From contig NZ_CAMKRR010000013.1 of assembly GCF_946415235.1 (NCBI RefSeq), forward strand, positions 1 to 50,722: a DNA stretch of 50,722 nt, in the 5' to 3' direction. Within the stretch, counting starts at the first letter, position 1; every line of letters starts with the position of its first letter. Source of the DNA: an uncultured Ruminococcus sp. Lineage in GTDB: Bacteria > Bacillota > Clostridia > Oscillospirales > Ruminococcaceae. This document shows, one piece after another, positions 7,385-15,018 of this stretch. Position numbers and translations under genes: made by a program. Below the pieces are notes generated by a model. It was not told where the DNA came from. It did not search any database and was given only the letters and a program-made list of their open reading frames with translations.

Positions 7385-9133
7385 ATGGCTCTGGACGGAG
7401 CTTTCCTGTATGCGGTCAGAAGGGAGCTTCTGCCGCTTATAGGCGGAAGGGTCGAAAAGATACATCAGCCCTCCCGAGAGGAAGTAATAATATCCATACG
7501 CACCCGAAGCGGAAGCAGCAAGCTCTATATATCGGCAAATGCAGGCAGTGCAAGAGTGCATATTACCGAGAGCAGCGTGGATAATCCGCAGACGCCGCCG
7601 ATGTTCTGTATGCTCCTGAGGAAGCGCCTCGGTAGCGGAAAGCTTACGGATATAAGGCAGGACGGACTTGAAAGGATACTTTTCCTCGATTTTGAATGTG
7701 TCAACGAGCTGGGCGATATTGTAACGGTGACGCTTGCCTGTGAGATAATGGGACGCTGCTCAAATCTGGTGATAATATGCGGCGGCAAGGTCGTTGACAG
7801 TATAAAGCGCGTGGACGAGGATATGTCACGCGAGAGACTTGTTCTTCCGGGGATGAATTATACGATGCCCCCAAGGGACGACAGACTGAACTTCCTTGAA
7901 GCAGAGCCCGAGGAGATAAAGGAAAGACTCAGCAGTACAGAGCCTAAGGAGCTTTCAAAAGCCCTTATAAGGATATTTGAAGGAATTTCTCCCATACTTG
8001 CAAGAGAATGGGCGTTTTTTGCAGGCAGGGGAGCACATATTGAAAGCAATACGATAAGCGGTGACCGGCTGGACAGACTGCTGTTTGCGATAAAGCGCAC
8101 CCGCGAACAGCTGCTGAACGGGGAGTGCTGCTTCTCGGCGGTCAGCGACAAGGAGGGGCAGCTGAAGGACTTCTCCTTTATAAGGCTCTCACAGTTCGGA
8201 ACACTTATGTATACAAAAGAGCTGGAAAGCGCCTCCGAGCTGCTTGATTATTTCTATTCCGAGCGTGACAGGGCAGCCCGTACAAAACAGCGTGCAAACG
8301 ATCTGTTCAAGCTGCTCATGAACCTTACGGACAGGACTGCAAGGCGTATAGCGGCACAGCGTGAGGAGCTCGATGCCTGTGCCGACAAGGAGCACGACAA
8401 GCTATGCGGCGATCTTATATCCGCAAATATGTACCGCATACAGAAGGGCGACAGCGCGGCTGTAGTGGAGAACTTCTACGACGAGAGCTGTCCGCAGATA
8501 ACGATACCCCTTGACGTGAGGAAAACTCCCGCGCAGAACGCGCAGCACTATTATAGTGAGTACAAAAAGTCGGTAACGGCAGAGGAAAAGCTTGCCGTTC
8601 AGATACAAAAGGGTGAAGAGGAACTGCAATATCTGGAAAGCGTTTTTGATTCACTCACAAGAGCCTCATCCGAGAATGATATAATCCAGCTCAGGCTTGA
8701 GCTCAGGGAACAGGGCTACGTAAAATACGCAGGCGGCAAGGCGAAGCCGCCGAAGGCTCTGCCGCCTGTGGAGTACAGGTCAAGCGACGGATTTACCATA
8801 CTGGTTGGGCGAAATAACAAGCAGAATGACCAGCTGAGTCTGAAATTTGCCGAGAAATCAGACATATGGCTGCACACTCAGCTCATAACGGGCTCTCACG
8901 TACTGATACTCACAGACGGAGCGGCGCCGCCGGACAAAACTATAGAAGAGGCGGCAGTCATTGCGGCTGTCAACAGCAGCGGCAGAAATTCGGGACTTGT
9001 CCCCGTGGATTACTGCCTTGCAAAGTTCGTGAAGAAGCCTGCGGGCGCAAAGCCCGGAAAGGTCATTTTCACCAATTACAAAACTGCCTTTGTAAAGCCC
9101 GATACAGAGCTTGAGCAAAGTCTTAGGGTGTGA
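7385..9133 (+). CDS. rqcH: RqcH (NEMF/Rqc2 family) ribosome quality-control protein
   Basis: 582 residues; formerly called fibronectin-binding protein A. In bacteria RqcH binds the obstructed 50S subunit and recruits tRNA-Ala to add C-terminal alanine tails. Seen here: NFACT-N with MALDGAFLYAVRREL and PPMFCMLLRKRLGSGKL; the conserved acidic-Arg pair as E96-R97 in GLERILFLDF; central coiled coil around 280-440; and NFACT-R near 490 with KSDIWLHTQLITGSHVLI. ATG at 7385 is chosen over the upstream TTG because AAAGGA lies eight bases before it. One base separates its stop from the next start. Regulation may involve the leader hairpin at 7326. Confidence 0.93.
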   Translation: MALDGAFLYAVRRELLPLIGGRVEKIHQPSREEVIISIRTRSGSSKLYISANAGSARVHITESSVDNPQTPPMFCMLLRKRLGSGKLTDIRQDGLERILFLDFECVNELGDIVTVTLACEIMGRCSNLVIICGGKVVDSIKRVDEDMSRERLVLPGMNYTMPPRDDRLNFLEAEPEEIKERLSSTEPKELSKALIRIFEGISPILAREWAFFAGRGAHIESNTISGDRLDRLLFAIKRTREQLLNGECCFSAVSDKEGQLKDFSFIRLSQFGTLMYTKELESASELLDYFYSERDRAARTKQRANDLFKLLMNLTDRTARRIAAQREELDACADKEHDKLCGDLISANMYRIQKGDSAAVVENFYDESCPQITIPLDVRKTPAQNAQHYYSEYKKSVTAEEKLAVQIQKGEEELQYLESVFDSLTRASSENDIIQLRLELREQGYVKYAGGKAKPPKALPPVEYRSSDGFTILVGRNNKQNDQLSLKFAEKSDIWLHTQLITGSHVLILTDGAAPPDKTIEEAAVIAAVNSSGRNSGLVPVDYCLAKFVKKPAGAKPGKVIFTNYKTAFVKPDTELEQSLRV

Positions 9134-9134
9134 C

Positions 9135-9653
9135 ATGGGCAGGCGCATTGATGCGGAGTTCTTTCATCGCGACGTGCTCGAGGTAGCTCCCGATCTTGTG
9201 GGGAAGATACTGGTACACAGGCTTCCCGACGGAACAGAGCTGCGTGAGCGTATCGCAGAGACGGAAGCCTACCGCGGGGAAGAGGATAAGGGCTGCCATG
9301 CGTCAAAGGGCAGGACAAAGCGCACAGAGCTCCTTTATGGCAGGAGCGGTGTTATATACGTCTACCTCTGCTATGGTATGCACTGGCTGATGAACGTCAT
9401 CACAGGTGAAACGGATCAGCCGCAGGGAGTACTCCTGAGGGCGGGAGAAAATTTCGGCGGACCTGCGAAGCTCACAAAGAAAATGAAGATAGACGGTAGC
9501 TTCAACGGAAGGTCTCTCCTCGGCAGTGAGGAGATATGGTTCGAGGACGACGGAGCGCGTCCGAGGATAAGGACTGCGCCGCGGGTCGGAATAGATTACG
9601 CAGGCGAGGTCTGGAAGAATATTGAATGGCGATTTATCGCCGACGGGGAGTGA
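9135..9653 (+). CDS. 3-methyladenine DNA glycosylase (AAG/MPG family)
   Basis: 172 residues. Removes alkylated and deaminated purines. Family motifs: DVLEVAPDLVGKILVH, ETEAYRGEEDKGCHAS (catalytic Glu within ETEAY), RSGVIYVYLCYGMHWLMNVI and GGPAKLTKKMKI. Slightly short relative to many members (about 190-200). ATG at 9135 follows AGGGTG and is one base past the rqcH stop; the next frame (ATG 9656) starts three bases after its stop, so rqcH, this gene and the AraC gene are one tight operon. Confidence 0.93.
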   Translation: MGRRIDAEFFHRDVLEVAPDLVGKILVHRLPDGTELRERIAETEAYRGEEDKGCHASKGRTKRTELLYGRSGVIYVYLCYGMHWLMNVITGETDQPQGVLLRAGENFGGPAKLTKKMKIDGSFNGRSLLGSEEIWFEDDGARPRIRTAPRVGIDYAGEVWKNIEWRFIADGE

Positions 9654-9655
9654 TA

Positions 9656-10462
9656 ATGATGAACATACGCTGTTTGGGCTGCAACTCGGTTTACGACAGC
9701 AGCTCCGTGTTCCGCAGAGCGGCAACAGGTGAGAATATGCTGATGCTGACGCGCAGCAGGTGTAGGTTCAGTGTAAAAGGACTTGTTATGAAGGTACCTG
9801 CGGATACTCTTATCATATTTGACGGAAAGTATCCCGTGGAGTACGCGGCTGAGGGATGTCCCCTGGTCTGTGACTGGATATGCTTTGAGGGAGAAAAAGA
9901 GCAGGAACAGGAGTTTATAGATTCTCTCGAGCTTACATACAACAGACCTATATGCTCTGCGGATGCAGAAATGATATCCGATCTCATAAGGAATATCGGC
10001 GACGAGTTTTATTCGCTCGGTTCGCGCCGCGTGAAAACTCTTGACAGCCTTATGCGTACCCTGCTCGTAAAGGCGGGGGACAGTAAAGGTGTCAGCGAAG
10101 AGACGGAAAAGAGCTCATCACCGCACTATGATACCCTTGCAGAGATAAGGAAAAAGATATACCGCAGTCCCGAAATGAAATGGAATGTCGATACCATGGC
10201 AGCAGGTGCAAAAATGTCGCGTTCCTATTTCCAGCATCTGTACCATGATACCTTCGGAGTATCTTGTATCGCCGATGTGATAAACGGAAAGATCGAAAAA
10301 GCCAAAAAGCTCCTTTGCGAGACTGACAGCACTGTTTCGCACATAGCTGTAATGTGCGGCTATGACAATGAGGAGCACTTCATGCGGCAGTTCAAGAAAA
10401 CTGTCGGGGTTACTCCGACGGCATTCAGAAAACAGCTGTTAAACGCTAAGGAATCGGCTTGA
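9656..10462 (+). CDS. AraC-family transcriptional regulator
   Basis: 268 residues. C-terminal double HTH: residues from about 165, including WNVDTMAAGAKMSRSYFQHL, TFGVSCIADVINGKIEKAKK, then IAVMCGYDNEEHFMRQFKK and GVTPTAFRKQL. The N-terminal half looks like a small cupin-type effector domain (FSVKGLVMKVPADTLIIFDG). ATG at 9656 follows GGGGAG by about seven bases; ATG 9659 is equally possible. Likely senses a carbohydrate, but nothing in its own operon points to a target. Confidence 0.88.
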   Translation: MMNIRCLGCNSVYDSSSVFRRAATGENMLMLTRSRCRFSVKGLVMKVPADTLIIFDGKYPVEYAAEGCPLVCDWICFEGEKEQEQEFIDSLELTYNRPICSADAEMISDLIRNIGDEFYSLGSRRVKTLDSLMRTLLVKAGDSKGVSEETEKSSSPHYDTLAEIRKKIYRSPEMKWNVDTMAAGAKMSRSYFQHLYHDTFGVSCIADVINGKIEKAKKLLCETDSTVSHIAVMCGYDNEEHFMRQFKKTVGVTPTAFRKQLLNAKESA

Positions 10463-10773
10463 AAAAGCTTTTTCCACTTGTTTCTTTTATACTAATGGTC
10501 AAAAATTGCTATTTTATTACAGGATTATGCATTTTATGCCATTTTTTTGATAAGCTAAAAAAATGGTGATAATGTGAAAAAAACACTGCCTCGACAAATC
10601 ACGCAATATCGCAGAAAAAATGCACTTCACGCAAAATATTCCCTTAAAAGATGAATATTGGGTGAAACAGTTTAACTTTAAGACTATTTTAAGAAACTAA
10701 CGCTATAATATAATCAAATGATACGAAAGGAGTGTGAAGCTCCGCGCAGTTAGGCGCTGCAGCGGAGGAGATT
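10463..10773 (+). other. Gene-free control region before the VTC operon
   Basis: No gene. A T-rich palindrome (10461-10474) may end the AraC transcript. An inverted repeat AATATTC/GAATATT spans about 10637-10661. A TATAAT lies at 10704-10709 without a good -35, so the promoter may need an activator. A ten-base hairpin that covers the ribosome binding site follows (10740-10767). Confidence 0.55.
10740..10767 (+). promoter_or_regulatory. Ribosome-site-masking hairpin upstream of the VTC gene
   Basis: CTCCGC (10740-10745) pairs with GCGGAG (10762-10767), and GCAG (10746-10749) with CTGC (10757-10760); one bulged A. The 3' arm is half of the ribosome binding site GGAGGAG used by ATG 10774. A second GAAAGGAG lies just upstream at 10725-10732 in unpaired sequence. 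Confidence 0.6.
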
Positions 10774-11583
10774 ATGGCAATTAATACATTTGCACGAAAA
10801 GAAATCAAGTTCCTCCTTAATATGGATCAGTATCACGGACTTATGGAGGTCATATCAGAGTACATGAACCCTGATAAGTTCTGCATAGGCGGAAAAGAAT
10901 ATGGAATCTACAACATCTACTACGACACACCAGACGACTATCTAATCAGAGAATCTCTTGCAAAGCCTTATTATAAGGAAAAGATCAGGCTCCGCAGCTA
11001 CTATTCGCCTGCTGCTCCCACTGATACGGTTTTCCTTGAGATAAAGAAGAAGATCGGCGGTATCGTAACGAAGAGAAGAGTTTCCATGACTCTTGAAGAG
11101 TCCGATGCTTACTTCCGTGACCGTTCCAAGCCTGAGTTCACAAAGTACATAACTCAGCAGGTTTTTGGAGAACTGGACGTATTTCTTGACAGTTACCCCG
11201 TCGTACCGAAGCAGTACATCAGCTATCAGCGTGAAGCCTTCTTCGGTAAGTACGATAACGATTTCCGCCTTACCTTTGATCGTAAGATCACCGAGCGACG
11301 CTACGATCTCGGACTTAACTACGAGAGTTACGGCAACTACATTATCGGTGCCGATCAGAGACTTATGGAGATCAAAGTATCAAATGCTATCCCCGACTGG
11401 CTCGTAAACAAGCTTTCAGAGCTCCAGATCTACAAGACGAGTTTCTCAAAGTACGGAAGAGCTTACCAGAATTTCGTAAGGAGCCAGATAGAGGACGCTC
11501 AGCTCACCTCGGGCAAAAGGCGTATCTATATATCGGGTATATCAATGGTAAATAATCATATTATGATGAACAGGAGCGTTTAA
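10774..11583 (+). CDS. VTC-domain (polyphosphate polymerase-like) protein
   Basis: 269 residues. Matches the VTC tunnel fold, whose members make polyphosphate from nucleotide: ARKEIKFLLN at the start, IYNIYYDTPDDYLIRESL, KIRLRSY, VFLEIKKKIGGIVTKRR (basic tunnel residues), LTFDRKI, LMEIKV and FSKYGRAY at the end. These are the alternating Lys/Arg/Glu beta strands of the family. Bacterial VTC proteins are commonly paired with a DUF4956 membrane protein, as here, four bases downstream. The substrate in bacteria is not firmly established. Translation may be gated by the hairpin at 10740. Confidence 0.88.
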   Translation: MAINTFARKEIKFLLNMDQYHGLMEVISEYMNPDKFCIGGKEYGIYNIYYDTPDDYLIRESLAKPYYKEKIRLRSYYSPAAPTDTVFLEIKKKIGGIVTKRRVSMTLEESDAYFRDRSKPEFTKYITQQVFGELDVFLDSYPVVPKQYISYQREAFFGKYDNDFRLTFDRKITERRYDLGLNYESYGNYIIGADQRLMEIKVSNAIPDWLVNKLSELQIYKTSFSKYGRAYQNFVRSQIEDAQLTSGKRRIYISGISMVNNHIMMNRSV

Positions 11584-11587
11584 TTTT

Positions 11588-12331
11588 ATGTTTGAACATG
11601 GATTTTTTGGAAATGTGCTGTCAAAGTACTATGAGTCCTCGGATTCTGTGATCAATAACAGCAATTCCCTTCTTGGCACTATCAAGCCGGGAGAGTTTTT
11701 CCTCTGCGTTGGCACAGCCATTCTGATAGGCTTCCTCATAAGCATTATCTATATGCTTACTCACAGAAAGGAAGGTTACTCACAGAGCTATGTTCTGACA
11801 ATGATAATGCTTCCTACCATAGTTGCTGCAATTCTTCTCATTATCAATACCACGGCAGGTGCACTTACACTCGCAGGTACGCTGACGCTGGTAAGATTCA
11901 GGAGCGTTGCGGGTGATCCGAAGGATATGGCTTATATCTTCTTCGCAATGGGCACAGGTGTTGTCTGCGGAGTAGGATATATCGGATTTGCTGTCGTATT
12001 CTTCGCAGTACTCGGCATTATCCTCTTTGTCCTCAGCGAGACCGATTTCGGCGGCTGCAAGAAGAGACATATGACTCTTAAGATAGCTATTCCCGAAAAC
12101 CTCGACTATCAGGGCGTGTTTGAGCCTGTACTTGCAAAATATACCACATTCTACAAGCTCAGAAGAGTTAAGACAACAAACTTCGGTACGCTTTTCGAGC
12201 TCATCTACAGCGTTGATGTTCTTGACAACATCGACCAGAAGAAGTTTATTGACGAGCTCCGTACACATAACGGCAATATGACCATAAATCTTGTTTTCTT
12301 CAGATACGACGACAAGATCTATGAAAACTAA
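11588..12331 (+). CDS. DUF4956 membrane protein
   Basis: 247 residues. About four membrane helices in residues 34-160 (LCVGTAILIGFLISIIYML, MLPTIVAAILLI, GALTLAGTLTLVRFRSV, VVCGVGYIGFAVVFFAVLGI), then a soluble ferredoxin-like C-terminal domain. TLVRFRSVAGDPKDMAYIFF is the signature of DUF4956. Its regular partner is a VTC protein, so it may anchor the polymerase or export its product; this is inference. ATG 11588 is four bases after the VTC stop. Confidence 0.88.
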   Translation: MFEHGFFGNVLSKYYESSDSVINNSNSLLGTIKPGEFFLCVGTAILIGFLISIIYMLTHRKEGYSQSYVLTMIMLPTIVAAILLIINTTAGALTLAGTLTLVRFRSVAGDPKDMAYIFFAMGTGVVCGVGYIGFAVVFFAVLGIILFVLSETDFGGCKKRHMTLKIAIPENLDYQGVFEPVLAKYTTFYKLRRVKTTNFGTLFELIYSVDVLDNIDQKKFIDELRTHNGNMTINLVFFRYDDKIYEN

Positions 12332-12371
12332 GCCGGAAAACTAAATAGATAAAATACCCTCTCTACCCTAT

Positions 12372-12409
12372 GCCGAACTTAATGTGCCAGATTAAGTTCG
12401 GCAAATTTT
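12372..12409 (+). terminator. Strong terminator after the VTC-DUF4956 pair
   Basis: Perfect 11-base stem (12372-12382 with 12392-12402), nine-base loop, then AAATTTT. Confidence 0.85.
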
Positions 12410-12437
12410 GCTTGTGAGGGGATAAGGAGATATGTAT

Positions 12438-13775
12438 ATGAAATATAGAAGGATATTAGCGGCTCTTTCAGCACTTTCACTCATGATGACCGTATGCTCA
12501 TGCGGCAAGGACGACACTAAGGAAAAGTCGGATAAGTCGGATATTTCCGCAACGGAAGTGACTGCCGATGGTGAAAAGGAAAGTAAGAGCAGCGAAAAGG
12601 AAACAAAGTCAAAAGATAAGAAGACAACCACAAAAGCGGCAGATAAGTCCGAAAAGAGCACAACGACCACAAAATCAGGGGAAAAGAAGTCGGATGTGAC
12701 AACTACAGCGAAGAAAAACAGCTCGGCAGCAGCAACAACTGCTGCAAACAGCGGCAACAATAACGGCGATAATAACAGCAATAATAACAGCGGAGATGTC
12801 TCGACTCCCGAAGTGCCTGCCGATGACGGAAGCACAAACAATGAGGGAGAGGTAAAGGAGTATACCGCTGAGGTAGAGCTGGGCTCATCTCCGAAGGTAA
12901 AGGGTACGAATGTAAGTGTCAGCGGCTCTGTAGTAACTGTAACAGCAGGCGGAGATTTCATATTCCGCGGCACCGTGAGCGACGGTCAGATATGCGTGAA
13001 TACGGCTACGGAAGAAAAGGTCACGATAGTACTTGACGGCGTTGATATCACCAATTCCAACGGACCCGCTATATTTATAAATGAAGCAAAGAAATGTACC
13101 ATAAAATCCCGCGAGGGCACTGTGAACTACCTCAGTGACGGCGGAAAGGACAAACAGAACAATGCTGTTATCTTCTCAAATGATACGATACGCCTTAAGG
13201 GCAACGGCGAACTGAACATTAACGCCAATAACGCCCACGGTATTTCCAGTGACGACGATATCATCATAGATAACGGTACATATAATATAAACTCAGTCAA
13301 GTCGGGACTTATTGCCCACGACGATATAACCATAAATGAGGGCAGACTTAACATAAAAGGCGGCACAAACGGTATAAAATCCAAGGGAACTCTCAATATA
13401 AACGGCGGATATTCCGTAATATCGGGCGGAACCAAGGAAGAGAAGAGTTCGGTATACTCAGAGCAGAGCTTCAACTATACAGGCGGCTATGTCTATGCGG
13501 CGGGAAATAAGGTCTCAGTTCCGTCATACAGCGAAAATCCGTGCGTTGTTGCGGCTCTTGACAATTCATATGACGGCGGAAGCGATGTTAAGCTCTACCT
13601 TAACGGCAGTGAGATGATATCGTTCCTGCCTCATAACAGCTTCCGCTGTGTGATGATGCTCGCTCCCGAGATAAGCAGCGGAAACAGCTTCAGTATATCT
13701 GTAAACGGAAGAGGCAGCAATGATATCACTGTTGAGGATGGCTGTCAGCAGTATTCAGTTCAGCTTTCAGACTGA
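12438..13775 (+). CDS. Cthe_2159-like (DUF4353) carbohydrate-binding lipoprotein
   Basis: 445 residues. Lipoprotein signal with lipid Cys near C22 (VCSC). Residues 25-145 are a Lys/Ser/Thr/Asn-rich linker. Residues 150-445 are a right-handed beta-helix like Cthe_2159 of Clostridium thermocellum, which binds cellulose and acidic polysaccharide: repeats such as VTIVLDGVDITNSNGPAIFI, CTIKSREGTVNYLSDGG, IRLKGNGELNINANNAHGIS, DDDIIIDNGTYNINSVKSGL and LNIKGGTNGIKSKGTLNING. ATG 12438 is preferred to 12432 because AAGGAGA is too close to the latter. It follows a terminator but no obvious promoter was seen. VTC, DUF4956 and this family often travel together, with a CotH kinase that is absent here. Confidence 0.82.
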   Translation: MKYRRILAALSALSLMMTVCSCGKDDTKEKSDKSDISATEVTADGEKESKSSEKETKSKDKKTTTKAADKSEKSTTTTKSGEKKSDVTTTAKKNSSAAATTAANSGNNNGDNNSNNNSGDVSTPEVPADDGSTNNEGEVKEYTAEVELGSSPKVKGTNVSVSGSVVTVTAGGDFIFRGTVSDGQICVNTATEEKVTIVLDGVDITNSNGPAIFINEAKKCTIKSREGTVNYLSDGGKDKQNNAVIFSNDTIRLKGNGELNINANNAHGISSDDDIIIDNGTYNINSVKSGLIAHDDITINEGRLNIKGGTNGIKSKGTLNINGGYSVISGGTKEEKSSVYSEQSFNYTGGYVYAAGNKVSVPSYSENPCVVAALDNSYDGGSDVKLYLNGSEMISFLPHNSFRCVMMLAPEISSGNSFSISVNGRGSNDITVEDGCQQYSVQLSD

Positions 13776-13937
13776 AAATGAAAAAACTTTTTTCTAAGTA
13801 TAAATTGAAATAAAACAATATTCATACAAATTGTAAATAAGAGAAATCAGAAAACATATTAATAAAAAATTAACGTGAAAAATAGTGAAAAAACAGTCAA
13901 AAGTACACGATATTATATTTTAGTGTATAAATGTATA

Positions 13938-13966
13938 TTGAAATGTACGTAGATATGCAATATAAT
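13938..13966 (+). promoter_or_regulatory. Promoter of the small-RNA locus
   Basis: TTGAAA (13938-13943), 17-nt spacer, TATAAT (13961-13966). No open reading frame with a ribosome site follows before the terminator at 14202. Confidence 0.8.
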
Positions 13967-13972
13967 AATATC

Positions 13973-14228
13973 AGCAAATGAAGATTAATGGTATTCAGCT
14001 TCAAGTACCCTCCCCTCTCATGTGCTTGATCTTGAGTATTAGTTTCACTTGCACGCCATAGAGATAGTTTTGTCAAGTAATAAAACTAACCCCTTTCATT
14101 TGTAATTTTTTCATGTTTTCTATTCTCAATAACTTATTTTAACTTATTGTCTATGGCTCGGTCCACAGTGCTAAACGATGAAAATCGTTTGGGCCGAATT
14201 CTCCGCTCCTTGCGAGCGGAATTTTTTT
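13973..14228 (+). ncRNA. Candidate structured small RNA of unknown class
   Basis: A strong promoter leads into a non-coding, structured stretch that ends in a terminator. P1: 13974-13983 pairs with 14094-14103 (8 Watson-Crick pairs flanked by G-U). Inside P1, hairpin A pairs CAAGTAC (14002-14008) with GTGCTTG (14022-14028) around a C-rich 13-base loop holding CCTCCCC, an anti-Shine-Dalgarno-like sequence. Hairpin B pairs TTAGTTT/ACTTG (14039-14051) with CAAGT/AAACTAA (14074-14089). A U6 run follows P1 at 14106-14111, so a 139-nt form is possible. Further down, 14158-14197 folds into a two-part stem with a GAAA loop, then terminator TCCGCTC-CTTGC-GAGCGGA plus seven T (14202-14228). No match to 6S, SRP, tmRNA or RNase P signatures that I know. 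Confidence 0.55.
14202..14228 (+). terminator. Terminator of the small-RNA locus
   Basis: Seven-base stem 14202-14208 with 14214-14220, loop CTTGC, A and seven T. It precedes the independent promoter of the next gene. Confidence 0.85.
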
Positions 14229-14265
14229 GCATTGTGAAATTTGTGTGAAAGATTATATAATCCGA

Positions 14266-14294
14266 TTGACAAATTCTATAATCCGTGATATTAT
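14266..14294 (+). promoter_or_regulatory. Promoter of the ribbon-helix-helix gene
   Basis: TTGACA (14266-14271), 17-nt spacer, TATTAT (14289-14294). Confidence 0.8.
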
Positions 14295-14325
14295 GTATAT
14301 AACAGAGAAGGGAAGTGATGTGCCT

Positions 14326-14970
14326 ATGAAAAAAAGCGTTTACAGCCTCGTTCTCATGGATGATGTTATAAAAGCCGTGGATGAACAGGCATACAGGCTC
14401 GGGACGAGCCGCTCCAATCTTATAAATCAGATACTCGCAGAGCACCTTTCCTGTGTTACTCCCGAAATGCGTATGCGCGAGATATTCGGACAGGTGACAC
14501 AGCTTGTGAGCAGCTCTTTCAGGATACAGGAACAGCGTTCGCCTTCACTCATGACTGTTCGTACTGCATTGGAGTATAAGTACCGACCGACTATAAGCTA
14601 TAAGGTAGAGCTTGAACGCTCGCCGCAGCAGTATCTCGGTACACTTCGTGTCAATATACGTACTCAGAGTGCCGCACTCATTGATATGTTCCACAGCTTT
14701 TTTGCATACAGGGCAAAGCTTGAAAATGCCTATCTTTCAGGTATTGGCGTTGAAGGCTACAGCTGCGAGATAGGTGACGGAAGCTTCTCACGAAAGCTCA
14801 TAAATACAGGTGCTCTTACAGGTGAACAGGCTGGAGAGGCCATAGGCGAGTATATCAAGGACCTCGATCATGCCGTAAAGACTTATTTTGCAGCTCCCGA
14901 GGCTTTTGCCGAGAGCGCCCGAGTACTTGAAAAGAATTACCGTGCTCTTCTTAGCAGATATATCATTTAG
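14326..14970 (+). CDS. Ribbon-helix-helix-like protein of unknown function
   Basis: 214 residues. The first 45 look like a CopG/MetJ ribbon-helix-helix: KKSVYSLVLMDDVIKAVDEQ then GTSRSNLINQILAEHL. The remaining 170 residues are a conserved-looking globular domain (LEYKYRPTISYKVELERSP, LGTLRVNIRTQSAALIDMFH) that I do not recognise. ATG 14326 is chosen because the RHH strand begins there and GGGAAGTG lies upstream; longer readings run into the promoter. It precedes clpB by 48 bases and could be cotranscribed with it, since I see no terminator or promoter in the gap. A regulator of clpB is a reasonable guess, nothing more. Confidence 0.7.
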   Translation: MKKSVYSLVLMDDVIKAVDEQAYRLGTSRSNLINQILAEHLSCVTPEMRMREIFGQVTQLVSSSFRIQEQRSPSLMTVRTALEYKYRPTISYKVELERSPQQYLGTLRVNIRTQSAALIDMFHSFFAYRAKLENAYLSGIGVEGYSCEIGDGSFSRKLINTGALTGEQAGEAIGEYIKDLDHAVKTYFAAPEAFAESARVLEKNYRALLSRYII

Positions 14971-15018
14971 GAAGAAGAAAGCAAGGATAAATATGAAAAA
15001 TGACAGGAGGATATTTTT

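Noticed and set aside
10696..10701. An ACTAAC half-site upstream of the VTC operon as another iron-regulon operator
   Set aside because: The partner half ten bases upstream does not match GTTAGT; only six bases agree.
13973..14228. 6S RNA, SRP RNA, tmRNA or RNase P RNA
   Set aside because: None of the signatures I know is present: no GGAAGNA SRP loop, no tag-peptide reading frame, no GAGGAAAGTCC of RNase P, no long 6S-type closing helix with central bubble.
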